Part shown: piece after piece, positions 1-7,510 of the stretch
Numbering within the stretch: the stretch's first letter is position 1
How the letters are laid out: the number at the start of each line of letters is the position of its first letter
Assembly (NCBI GenBank): GCA_030634505.1
Contig: DAOWAQ010000034.1
Location: 1 to 10,827 of the forward strand
Reading direction: 5' to 3'
Source: Calditrichia bacterium
GTDB lineage: Bacteria > Calditrichota > Calditrichia > JAJRVZ01
Length of the DNA stretch: 10,827 nucleotides
The notes under the pieces: model-generated
Told to the model about the DNA's origin: nothing
The model's database searches: none
What the model saw: the letters and a program-made list of their open reading frames with translations, nothing else
Translations under genes and position numbers: made by a program

Positions 1-2
1 AA

Positions 3-521
3 GATATTAAATCCAAATCTTTTTACAATTGTACGTTCAAAGACTGTGATTTTACTGCAAGTGATTTTTCTTTTTCCTTGTTTTCTGATTGTGTATTTAA
101 AGATTCAAATCTCAGTCTAATAAAACTAACCGGAACAAAAATACATAATGCCCATTTTATTGCCTGCAAAGTTTTAGGTGTAGATTTTACCCAGATAAGT
201 AAATTAATTTTTAAAATTGGCTTTCGTAATTCCCAAATCACCAAATGTAGTTTTTCCTCCCTTGATATGGTTGAGTCTGATTTTACAGACTGCAAAATTT
301 TCCAATCTGATTTTTTTAAAGCCAAGTTAGCAAAATCCAATTTTTCCGGTTCTGATTTAAAAGACACTGCTTTTGAAAACACAGATTTGACGAAAGCAGA
401 TTTTAGTAATGCCAAAAATTATTCTATCAATCCATTAACTAATAAAGTTAAAAATGCAGAATTTACCATGCCGGAAGCTATCCATTTACTTGATGCACTG
501 GATATAAAAGTTAGTTTTTAA
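3..521 (+). CDS. Pentapeptide-repeat protein, 5' truncated by window edge
   Basis: The reading frame is open from the first complete codon at position 3 to TAA at 519-521, giving 172 visible residues; the true start lies to the left of the window. The translation falls into five-residue steps with a central Phe or Leu (KDCDF, TASDF, SDCVF, DFTDC, NFSGS, DLKDT, DLTKA, DFSNA), the signature of a right-handed quadrilateral beta helix. Cys often takes the small-residue position of the repeat. After the last coil (DFSNA) comes a roughly 30-residue non-repeat tail with INPLTNK, a short beta piece and a predicted helix (PEAIHLLDALDI). That repeat-plus-helical-tail layout is typical of Qnr/McbG-like proteins, where the tail dimerises and the fold mimics DNA to protect gyrase. 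Whether this copy does so is inference; many homologues have no known role. It is separated from the next gene by 108 bp. Confidence 0.9.
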   Translation, partial: DIKSKSFYNCTFKDCDFTASDFSFSLFSDCVFKDSNLSLIKLTGTKIHNAHFIACKVLGVDFTQISKLIFKIGFRNSQITKCSFSSLDMVESDFTDCKIFQSDFFKAKLAKSNFSGSDLKDTAFENTDLTKADFSNAKNYSINPLTNKVKNAEFTMPEAIHLLDALDIKVSF

Positions 522-549
522 GTTTGATTATTATTTGATTTATGAATAA

Positions 550-555
550 TATAAT
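550..555 (+). promoter_or_regulatory. Possible -10 box upstream of the hsmA-like gene
   Basis: A perfect TATAAT lies 74 bases before the ATG at 630. The only -35-like sequence in reach, TTGATT at 524-529, is 20 bases away, which is too far for a standard sigma-70 promoter. The next gene has no visible Shine-Dalgarno sequence. In such AT-rich DNA this box could be chance. Confidence 0.25.
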
Positions 556-567
556 TCCGACGAAGTT

Positions 568-592
568 ATTTGCTGCCTTACTTTGAGCAAAT
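568..592 (+). other. Small hairpin in the gap before the hsmA-like gene
   Basis: ATTTGCT (568-574) and AGCAAAT (586-592) are perfect 7-bp inverted repeats around an 11-base loop. There is no T-run after the second arm, so this is not a standard intrinsic terminator. It could be a weak 3' processing structure for the pentapeptide gene, a 5' leader hairpin for the following operon, or chance. Confidence 0.25.
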
Positions 593-629
593 GTAATTTG
601 CCATAATTGTTAAAATCCATTATTGAATC

Positions 630-1010
630 ATGTCAATCTTATTAACAGCTTCAATCACACTTATATCCCTGGCGCTTGTCTTTTATTCGCTTGGCGTTTG
701 GGCTGAGCGTATTTCCCGTTATCTTAAATTGTGGCATGTTTTCGCCTTTTGGACTGGATTTATTTTTGATATGTCCGGAACATGGGCTATGCATTTAATT
801 GCTAAGCAGCCATTTGATCTAACCAATCCTCACACCTTAACCGGGCAGATAGCTCTGTGGTTAATGCTGGCACATGCCCTTTGGGCTACGATTGTCGTAA
901 AAAGAGGAAATGAAAAAGAACTCATTAATTTTAATAAATATAGTGTCATCGTTTGGCTGTTTTGGCTTGTTCCTTATTTCAGCGGGCTTTATATTGGAAT
1001 GAAATTTTAG
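630..1010 (+). CDS. HsmA/TIGR03987-type four-helix integral membrane protein
   Basis: This is a 126-residue inner-membrane protein with four predicted transmembrane helices (about residues 4-22, 34-56, 71-90 and 104-122). The family is recognised from the pattern GVWAE near residue 22, LKLWH...FWTGFIFD (33-47), the HTLTGQIALWLMLAHALWAT stretch (68-87) and the closing SVIVWLFWLVPYFSG. The best-known relative is HsmA of Clostridioides difficile, a membrane protein that binds heme and helps resist oxidative stress; for most members no role has been shown. Four His residues (36, 55, 68, 82) lie in or next to helices and could be heme or metal ligands, which is inference. ATG at 630 is the natural start because it directly precedes the first helix, although no clear ribosome binding site is visible. 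The next gene starts 10 bp after the stop, so the two are very likely one operon. Length is normal for the family. Confidence 0.8.
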   Translation: MSILLTASITLISLALVFYSLGVWAERISRYLKLWHVFAFWTGFIFDMSGTWAMHLIAKQPFDLTNPHTLTGQIALWLMLAHALWATIVVKRGNEKELINFNKYSVIVWLFWLVPYFSGLYIGMKF

Positions 1011-1013
1011 GAG
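1009..1013 (+). promoter_or_regulatory. Shine-Dalgarno overlapping the hsmA-like stop codon
   Basis: AGGAG begins inside the TAG stop (1008-1010) of the upstream gene and sits 7 bases before the ATG at 1021. This fixes the lipoprotein start and suggests translational coupling of the two genes. It also shows that this genome uses SD-led initiation. Confidence 0.75.
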
Positions 1014-1020
1014 AAAACTC

Positions 1021-1461
1021 ATGAATAAATTTTTAATCTATTTCGTAGGCATATTAGTTATTCAAATGTATATTGGTTGTAAAGAAAAGCAGCAATCCGA
1101 GCAAACCAATGCATCTGAAAAAACTATCATTAAATTTGTTTTGAATGATGGCAAAAAATGGCAAATGGATGAGCATACCCGAACTGCCATTAAAAACCTG
1201 GATAGCCTGCTAAAATCAAAAGAAAACATTAAAGCATTAGCAGACTACAATCTTCTGGGTGAAAAACTGGATGAAGAATTACTTTCATTAATTCAAGGTT
1301 GCACCATGGAAGGACCTGATCATGATCAACTTCATGTCTTTCTGGGATATTTCTACCCCACGGTTCAAAATTTAAAAAAAGAAACCAATATAGAATCCTC
1401 TGAAAAAATATTAGAAGAAATGGAAACTTTATTTACAGAATATCATAAATATTTTGAGTAA
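1021..1461 (+). CDS. Small putative lipoprotein with a Cys/Met/His motif, function unknown
   Basis: The product has 146 residues. It begins with a lipoprotein-like signal: MNK, a hydrophobic stretch to about residue 19, then YIGC with Cys20 as the likely lipidated residue. The -3 position is Tyr instead of the usual Leu, so the lipobox is imperfect. The mature part is hydrophilic and mostly helical. It starts with a short strand (IIKFVLNDGKKWQMDEHT), then two or three helices. The most distinctive segment is CTMEGPDHDQLHVFL (residues 94-108), with Cys94, Met96, His101 and His105. From memory, similar small proteins with a CTMxGxxHxQLHxFL-like segment occur in Bacteroidota, but I know no assigned function. 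The spacing of soft and borderline ligands suggests metal binding, perhaps copper or heme iron; this is inference. It is co-transcribed with the HsmA-like membrane protein 10 bp upstream, which makes a shared envelope or redox task plausible. The start is fixed by the AGGAG site. Confidence 0.75.
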   Translation: MNKFLIYFVGILVIQMYIGCKEKQQSEQTNASEKTIIKFVLNDGKKWQMDEHTRTAIKNLDSLLKSKENIKALADYNLLGEKLDEELLSLIQGCTMEGPDHDQLHVFLGYFYPTVQNLKKETNIESSEKILEEMETLFTEYHKYFE

Positions 1462-1505
1462 TTATTAGCACAAATACAATTACATAATTTTATTTTTATA
1501 AATGG

Positions 1506-1543
1506 TAAATTTTATATTTGATTGATGGTCGATATAAAATTTA
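1506..1543. repeat. 12-bp perfect inverted repeat, AT only
   Basis: TAAATTTTATAT (1506-1517) and ATATAAAATTTA (1532-1543) are exact reverse complements around a 14-base spacer, and G1505/T1544 adds a wobble pair. It starts 45 bases after the lipoprotein stop. It lacks GC pairs and a following T-run, so it is a poor intrinsic terminator. It could be an operator or a bidirectional weak 3' structure. Confidence 0.4.
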
Positions 1544-1694
1544 TACGAAGTTTTAATCCTGGTAATTCAAAAGTAAATTCACACAAATTGTAGATTTGAA
1601 GTTTCTCTATTTGACTAAAGTAGAAAATCAGTACCTTTAATTCGATTATATTTTTTTAAGTATCATAAATAAAGTTCAGTTTTTTCTTTAAAGA

Positions 1695-1700
1695 TATAAT
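1695..1700 (+). promoter_or_regulatory. Candidate -10 box for the macroglobulin-pbpC operon
   Basis: A perfect TATAAT lies 57 bases before the ATG at 1757, a normal leader distance. No good TTGACA-like -35 box is found 16-18 bases upstream; the bases there read AAGTTC. The TTGACT at 1611-1616 is too far away to pair with this box. The gene must have its own promoter after a 295-bp gap, so this is the best candidate, but support is weak in AT-rich DNA. Confidence 0.35.
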
Positions 1701-1745
1701 AACATATTGTAATTTAAATAAATCCATTTATAATTCAGATTTATT

Positions 1746-1750
1746 GGGAG
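1746..1750 (+). promoter_or_regulatory. Shine-Dalgarno of the macroglobulin gene
   Basis: GGGAG sits 6 bases before ATG 1757. It supports this start even though it gives the protein an unusually long positively charged region of about 55 residues before its first hydrophobic helix. Confidence 0.7.
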
Positions 1751-1756
1751 AAACTT

Positions 1757-4700
1757 ATGAAAATCTTAAAAAAAATTGCAGCGGTTTTCTCGTATCTTTT
1801 TGGATCTGTGACCTACCAACTGCCCGGTTTTATTGCTCCTCTAAAGAACAAATCAAAAAAATTATATCAATCAACAGGAGAACAGGTTAAAAGTATTAAG
1901 ACAAACAAACCTCAAACCTATCGCGGATTATTAATTTTATTTATCGTATCATGTTTATTGATTATAGGATATGCTATTTGGCAAAATTACCAGCCAACAC
2001 CCGAACAAGTCCGAATGACAGTTCAGGCTCCTGGACTAACTCCATTAAGAGAAAATGCAAAACCGGATTCCTTGATTATCAACTTTGCTAAATCAGTTGC
2101 AAAACTTGATGATATTCAAAAAGTGATTAGTGAAGGAATAGAGATTTCTCCTGAAATAAAAGGCGAATGGAAATGGCTCGAAGATGACCGACTTCGGTTT
2201 AAACCAGAATATGACTGGCCGACCGGAACTGAATATTCGGTTGAACTGGACAGAAATCTTTTTCCTTCACACATATTATTAGAGCAATATGAAAAATCAT
2301 TTCAAACTGCTGCTCTCAAAATAAATATCATTTCAAATAAATTTTATATTGATCCGACAAATGAAAATTTGAAACACATATCAGCAACAATTCAGTTTTC
2401 TCATCCCATAAACACAGCATCGTTCGAACAAAACATAACTTTAAAGCCTGTTAAGCTGACAAAAGATGTTACCAATTTTCAGGATCGTGAATATAAAATC
2501 AAAATAACTTACGACGACTTTTTGGGAAAAGCCTTTATTCTTTCAGAAGCCCTACCCATGCCGGAAGAAAATGTTACAATGAATCTAATAATTGAAGATG
2601 GTGTTTCTACTTTGGTGCAAGGTGAAGAAAGTTTAAAAGAGGTTTCTTCCAGTGTTGTTGTACCAGGTATTACTAGTTTTATTAGAATAAACTCTATTTC
2701 CCAAACAATGGTTCGAAATGAAGAATACAAATTAGAACAGATAATTATAATAAACTCAAAAGGTAAAGCCCGGATTTCTGATTTGGATAAAAATATCGAG
2801 GCATGGATTTTACCAAAGGACCTTCCTGCATCTCCCGGAATAAAAGCCGTTAAAAATTACCGATGGTATTCACCGGAAATGGTGGGTCCGACAGTACTAA
2901 AATTGTCGATCAAATTGAAATTAAATCCTATTGAAGGTGAACATGAATATGAAAACCTGAACAGTTTTAAAATACAAGCCAATCCCGGCAAATATATGTA
3001 TGTAAAAATTAAAAAAGGAACTCCTTTTTATGGAAAATATAATTTGTCAAAAGATTTTGATAAAATAATTAAGATACAGCCATATCCTAAACAACTTGAA
3101 ATAATGCATGAAGGAATTATTCTATCCTCTACAGGTGACAAGAAAGTTTCTCTTATGGCTCAGGGTGTTGATAAGGTTCAATTTCAGGTTGGCAGGATAC
3201 AACCAGATCAGCTGAATCATTTGGTCAGTCAGTCAAACGGTGATTTAACAAATATCCGATTTGAAAATTACAATTTCTCTGAAGAAAACATTGTTGAGAA
3301 TTATTATGAAAAGAAATCGTTAAAGCGGAATGAACCCGGAGAGCCTTCATATTTTTCATTTGATTTTTCACGCTATTTGCAACAAGAAGCTGCCGGGAAA
3401 ATAAAACATGGAATTTTCTTTTTTGAGGTTAGAGAATGGGATGAATATCGTAAGAGACCTACCCGGTTAAGGTCTAAACGTTTGATAATGATCAGTGATT
3501 TGGGAGTACTTGTAAAGGATGGTACAAATAACTCTCATGATATTTTTGTACAGTCTATCGCAACAGGTCTGCCTGTGAATAATGCAAAAGTACAGGTATT
3601 AGGTAAAAATGGGATTCCTGTTTTAACAGCTTTTACAGATGCTTACGGACATGTCGCTTTCCCTTCTTTCAAAAGTTTCAAAAATGAAAAAGAAGCAGTG
3701 GTTTATCTTATTTCCAAGGGAGATGATCTGTCATTTTTGCCTGTTGATGCTCCCGGACGCTGGTTAAATTATTCTCAATATGACATCGGTGGTGTTTATG
3801 GCGCTACGGACCCTAAAAAAATTAATAGCTATTTATTTTCAGATCGCGGCATTTATCGTCCCGGGGATGAATTTCATATTGGCATGATCGTAAAATCTGG
3901 TGATTGGAAAAGCAATTTAGCCGGAACCCCGCTTGAAGCAGCGGTAATTGACGCTCGGGGACTAGAGATTTACAAAAAGAAATTTAAAGTACCTGCAAGC
4001 GGATTCGAAGAGTTAGAATATAAAACAGAAGACACCTCACCAACTGGTACATACCAGATTAATCTTTTCACAATTAGAAAAAATCGTCGCCACCATCACA
4101 TCGGATCTACAACGATTAAGGTTGAAGAGTTTTTACCTGACCGCTTGTCAATCACATGTCTTTTCCCTGGTGTAAAAGATTTGGCGTGGACATCACCTGA
4201 TAGTTTGCAGGGATTGGTGACGCTTAGAAACCTATTTGGTTCTCCAGCACGCGGTAATAGAATCTCAGCCCGAATTTCGCTTTCGCCAGGCAGAATGTGG
4301 TTCAGGCCTTACCGAGATTTTACCTTCAGCGACCCATTTACACACGGCAAGTATTTTAGAGAAGATTTACCTGAAAAATTTACCGACGAAGAAGGAAAAG
4401 CTTTATTTGATTTTAATTTAAATCGATTTGAAGCTGCTACTTATTCTCTGTCCTTTATGGTGGATGGTTTCGAAAAAGAAGGTGGTCGAAATGTATCGAC
4501 TGAAGCAAGAATACTGGTTTCACCTTTACCCTATCTAATAGGTACAAAAGCAGATGGCGATTTATCGTATATATACAAAAATTCAGATCGATTTCTAAAA
4601 GTTATCGCCATCAATCCACAATTAAAAAAGATTGATGTTTCCAAAATTCAATTTGAACTTAATGAAATAAGACATACATCTGTTTTAACCAAATTACCCA

Positions 4701-7510
4701 ATGAAACCTACGCTTACAAATCCGTGCAAAAGAAAGTTCCCATTTCAACTGAATCCACGAACATAAAAGCAATTGGATTAAATTATAAACTTTCAACCGA
4801 AAATCCCGGTGAATATGAATTGGTTATTAAAAATGAAAATGGAATTCAATTTTCGCGAATTACATATTCTGTGGTTGGTATGGGAAATATTACCCGATCT
4901 TTAGATAAAACCGCAGAATTAGAAATCAAGCTAAATAAAACTGATTATAAACCTGGGGAAGAAATTGAAGTCTATGTAAAAGCGCCATATAAAGGCGCCG
5001 GTTTGATTACAATTGAGCGCGATAAAATTTATACCTTCAAATGGTTTAAAAGTCAAAGCAATTCCTTTCTTAAAAAAATAATTCTCCCTGCGGGTTTAGA
5101 GGGTAACGGTTATGTAAATGTATCTTTTGTTCGCGCGGCTGATTCAAAAGAAATTTATATGAGCCCTCTCAGTTATGGCGTGGCTCCCTTTTCTGTTAGT
5201 AAAAAGAACCGCATGAATAATATTAAGATTGATATTGCTTCGCAAGCACGATCTGGTGAAGAATTTCCAATAAAATATAGATCGGACAGCCCTGGTGAAA
5301 TTATCATTTTTGCTGTTGATGAAGGCATATTACAAGTAGCAAATTATGCAACTCCTAACCCACTTGCTCATTTTTTTAAAAAACGGGCATTAGAAGTAAA
5401 AACATCGCAGTTGCTGGATTTGATTCTGCCTGAGTTTTCAATCCTGCGTTCGAGCAGCGCAATGGGAGGAGGTGCCGGATTCGACGAAATTGGCAAAAAT
5501 TTAAATCCTTTCAAAAGAAAACGTCATAAACCTGTCGTCTTCTGGTCAGGTATTTTAAAATGCGACAGAACAGAACGTACAACAAAATTTACTGTCCCTG
5601 ATTATTTTAATGGTACAATTCGGGTCATGGCGGTTATAGTTTCTCAAAACAGACTAGGCACATTTGAGGAAAAATCAATTGTTAAAAATCCGTATATCAT
5701 TAGCCCTAATATTCCGATGTTTGCCGCACCAAATGATTCATTCAAAATTACGGTAACTGTTACGAATGGTGTTTCCGGTTCGGGTAAAAAATCACCAATC
5801 AAATTGGAAACAACAAGTAGCTCGAATCTTAAAATTCAGCAAACCAGTCGAAAATTGTATATTGATGAAAATGCTGATACAACAGTCAGTTTTTCAGTTA
5901 AAGTGCAAAACAATCCCGGCGCAGCTTCAGTAAATTTCAAGGTTTCGGGACCCAAAGAAACTACAAAATTAAAATCATATTTAAGTGTAAGACCCGCTAT
6001 TCCATATCAAACGAGAGTAACATCCGGCATTATAAAAGACGGCGACGCTGAGGTCAAAACTCCCCGACAATTATATAAAGACTTCCGCGTGTTAAATACT
6101 ACCGTGTCATTCCTACCGGTTGGATTGTCCAAAGGATTGTTAACCTATTTGGATAATTATCCCTACGGTTGCACGGAACAAATGGTGAGCCAGGCCTTTC
6201 CGTATCTCTTTCTTAAAAACATTGCCGGTTTCGGAATTACTGATACAAAAGCCAGAGATAAAATTAAATATGCCTTAAAAGTACTTCAGGCGCGACAGAA
6301 CAGTGAAGGATATTTTGGAATCTGGGCAGCCAATCAACACACATCTGATTTTATTACTGTCTACGGAACACATTTTCTTACTGCTTGTAAAAATGCTGGT
6401 TATTATGTTTCAGAAAATCTGCTTAACAATGCAATTTCTGCGTTAAAGAAAATTGCCAGTCAGAAAACGAAAAATTTAAATAATTTAAGAGTGCAAGCGT
6501 ATGCAATTTATATTCTTACCAGAAATGAAAATATCACTACAAATTATATTTCTTCTATTCGCAAAATATTAGATGATAAACATTTGAAATGGGAAGAAGA
6601 TTTAACAGGAGGTTATTTAGCTGGTTCCTATGAGATAATGAAACAGGAAGGTGAAGCGTATTCCATTTTTAGTGACATAGTTGATGGTAAGTTAGAGACG
6701 GAAACGCCATGGGATTTTTGTACGGATTTCATCCAAAACGCCCAGTTATTGTATTTGCTTTCACTTCACAATCCTGACAAATTGGAAGATGTTTCAGAAA
6801 ACATCATTAGTAATTTAGCCTCATTTTTACAGGATGGTGGTTATAATACAATTTCTTCATCTTATACTATTATGGCATTAAGTGCCTATTCTAAAGCGGC
6901 GGGAGAACCGAAAGCCGGAAAAGTATCCATCACTGAAATCCTGAAAGATGAAAGTAAAAAGATACTGAACTTACCGGCGGGTAATTATCCTACCGTAGAT
7001 TTTTCAGAAAATGCCAAAGAGCTATTGATTGAAACTGATAAAGATTTGAACCTCTATTACCAGGTCACTCAAGGTGGATTTGACACTTCACTACCTCAGG
7101 AATCTGAAAGCAATGGAATTGAATTGTTTCGTGAATTCACTGATAAAAATGGAAATGAAATATCTGAAATGGCATTAGGTGATGAAGTGACTGTTCATTT
7201 AAAATTCAGAAGTCTAGATGAGTCATATCTGACTAATATCGCTATTGTTGATTTGCTGCCGGCAGGTTTAGAAGCTGTTCCAACTTCAGTTCGCACAAAC
7301 TACAGCGCTTCCTGGAATCCCGATCATATTGATATTCGTGAAGACCGCATAATAATTTACGGTTCCGTTTCTTCAAAAGTTCAGGAGTTTGTTTACAAAG
7401 TGCGTGCAATAAATAAAGGGACTTTTACTGTACCACCAATTTATGGTGAATCAATGTATAACAGGGATATTTATGGGTTTACTCCGCAAGACCCAATTAC
7501 TGTTAAATAA
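1757..7510 (+). CDS. Bacterial alpha-2-macroglobulin (YfhM-like protease trap)
   Basis: The product has 1917 residues, at the upper end for bacterial alpha-2-macroglobulins (E. coli YfhM is about 1650). Such proteins are periplasmic suicide inhibitors: a protease cuts the bait region, the protein changes shape and a thioester traps the attacker. Residues 1-56 are basic and probably cytoplasmic, followed by a hydrophobic helix at about 57-75 that should anchor the protein in the inner membrane. Beta-sandwich macroglobulin domains follow. Landmarks are SDRGIYRPG at 695-703 (MG2 family), VDEGILQ at 1187-1193 (bait-region domain), a Gly/Ser- and Lys/Arg-rich loop at about 1231-1258 that is the likely bait, FWSG at 1262-1265 (core A2M domain), and the thioester PYGCTEQ with Cys1472 and Gln1475, followed by the helical thioester domain. 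A C-terminal beta domain contains DLLPAGLE near 1830. The thioester is intact, so covalent trapping is expected. The downstream pbpC gene overlaps its 3' end, the classic pairing for this family. A macroglobulin-family assignment is very secure; the exact target proteases are unknown. Confidence 0.96.
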   Translation: MKILKKIAAVFSYLFGSVTYQLPGFIAPLKNKSKKLYQSTGEQVKSIKTNKPQTYRGLLILFIVSCLLIIGYAIWQNYQPTPEQVRMTVQAPGLTPLRENAKPDSLIINFAKSVAKLDDIQKVISEGIEISPEIKGEWKWLEDDRLRFKPEYDWPTGTEYSVELDRNLFPSHILLEQYEKSFQTAALKINIISNKFYIDPTNENLKHISATIQFSHPINTASFEQNITLKPVKLTKDVTNFQDREYKIKITYDDFLGKAFILSEALPMPEENVTMNLIIEDGVSTLVQGEESLKEVSSSVVVPGITSFIRINSISQTMVRNEEYKLEQIIIINSKGKARISDLDKNIEAWILPKDLPASPGIKAVKNYRWYSPEMVGPTVLKLSIKLKLNPIEGEHEYENLNSFKIQANPGKYMYVKIKKGTPFYGKYNLSKDFDKIIKIQPYPKQLEIMHEGIILSSTGDKKVSLMAQGVDKVQFQVGRIQPDQLNHLVSQSNGDLTNIRFENYNFSEENIVENYYEKKSLKRNEPGEPSYFSFDFSRYLQQEAAGKIKHGIFFFEVREWDEYRKRPTRLRSKRLIMISDLGVLVKDGTNNSHDIFVQSIATGLPVNNAKVQVLGKNGIPVLTAFTDAYGHVAFPSFKSFKNEKEAVVYLISKGDDLSFLPVDAPGRWLNYSQYDIGGVYGATDPKKINSYLFSDRGIYRPGDEFHIGMIVKSGDWKSNLAGTPLEAAVIDARGLEIYKKKFKVPASGFEELEYKTEDTSPTGTYQINLFTIRKNRRHHHIGSTTIKVEEFLPDRLSITCLFPGVKDLAWTSPDSLQGLVTLRNLFGSPARGNRISARISLSPGRMWFRPYRDFTFSDPFTHGKYFREDLPEKFTDEEGKALFDFNLNRFEAATYSLSFMVDGFEKEGGRNVSTEARILVSPLPYLIGTKADGDLSYIYKNSDRFLKVIAINPQLKKIDVSKIQFELNEIRHTSVLTKLPNETYAYKSVQKKVPISTESTNIKAIGLNYKLSTENPGEYELVIKNENGIQFSRITYSVVGMGNITRSLDKTAELEIKLNKTDYKPGEEIEVYVKAPYKGAGLITIERDKIYTFKWFKSQSNSFLKKIILPAGLEGNGYVNVSFVRAADSKEIYMSPLSYGVAPFSVSKKNRMNNIKIDIASQARSGEEFPIKYRSDSPGEIIIFAVDEGILQVANYATPNPLAHFFKKRALEVKTSQLLDLILPEFSILRSSSAMGGGAGFDEIGKNLNPFKRKRHKPVVFWSGILKCDRTERTTKFTVPDYFNGTIRVMAVIVSQNRLGTFEEKSIVKNPYIISPNIPMFAAPNDSFKITVTVTNGVSGSGKKSPIKLETTSSSNLKIQQTSRKLYIDENADTTVSFSVKVQNNPGAASVNFKVSGPKETTKLKSYLSVRPAIPYQTRVTSGIIKDGDAEVKTPRQLYKDFRVLNTTVSFLPVGLSKGLLTYLDNYPYGCTEQMVSQAFPYLFLKNIAGFGITDTKARDKIKYALKVLQARQNSEGYFGIWAANQHTSDFITVYGTHFLTACKNAGYYVSENLLNNAISALKKIASQKTKNLNNLRVQAYAIYILTRNENITTNYISSIRKILDDKHLKWEEDLTGGYLAGSYEIMKQEGEAYSIFSDIVDGKLETETPWDFCTDFIQNAQLLYLLSLHNPDKLEDVSENIISNLASFLQDGGYNTISSSYTIMALSAYSKAAGEPKAGKVSITEILKDESKKILNLPAGNYPTVDFSENAKELLIETDKDLNLYYQVTQGGFDTSLPQESESNGIELFREFTDKNGNEISEMALGDEVTVHLKFRSLDESYLTNIAIVDLLPAGLEAVPTSVRTNYSASWNPDHIDIREDRIIIYGSVSSKVQEFVYKVRAINKGTFTVPPIYGESMYNRDIYGFTPQDPITVK

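Larger units (their letters stand above)
1462..1756. other. 295-bp AT-rich intergenic region
   Basis: No open frame with coding character is visible on either strand. The region holds a 12-bp AT-only inverted repeat (1506-1543), two TAnnTTTG strings (1513-1520 and 1591-1598) like the Bacteroidota -7 element but without a matching upstream TTTG, a TATAAT box at 1695-1700 and the ribosome binding site of the macroglobulin gene. No RNA gene or known riboswitch is recognised. Confidence 0.6.

Noticed and set aside
23..415. Open frame of 130 codons on the minus strand, opposite the pentapeptide gene
   Set aside because: The forward frame has clear five-residue periodicity, while the reverse translation is a Lys/Ser-rich mirror of that repeat with no domain or SD. 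It is a shadow.
1441..1671. 11-bp direct repeat TATCATAAATA at 1441-1451 and 1661-1671
   Set aside because: One copy is coding and the other intergenic; in such AT-rich sequence two 11-bp matches over 230 bases can be chance, and no mobile element or target-site pattern accompanies them.
4236..4421. A 61-codon forward open frame inside the macroglobulin gene
   Set aside because: The macroglobulin frame is continuous here and fits the family; the small frame has no SD and no recognisable product. The same applies to 7774-7977 inside pbpC, 2509-2730 opposite the macroglobulin and 10320-10535 opposite the CDF gene.
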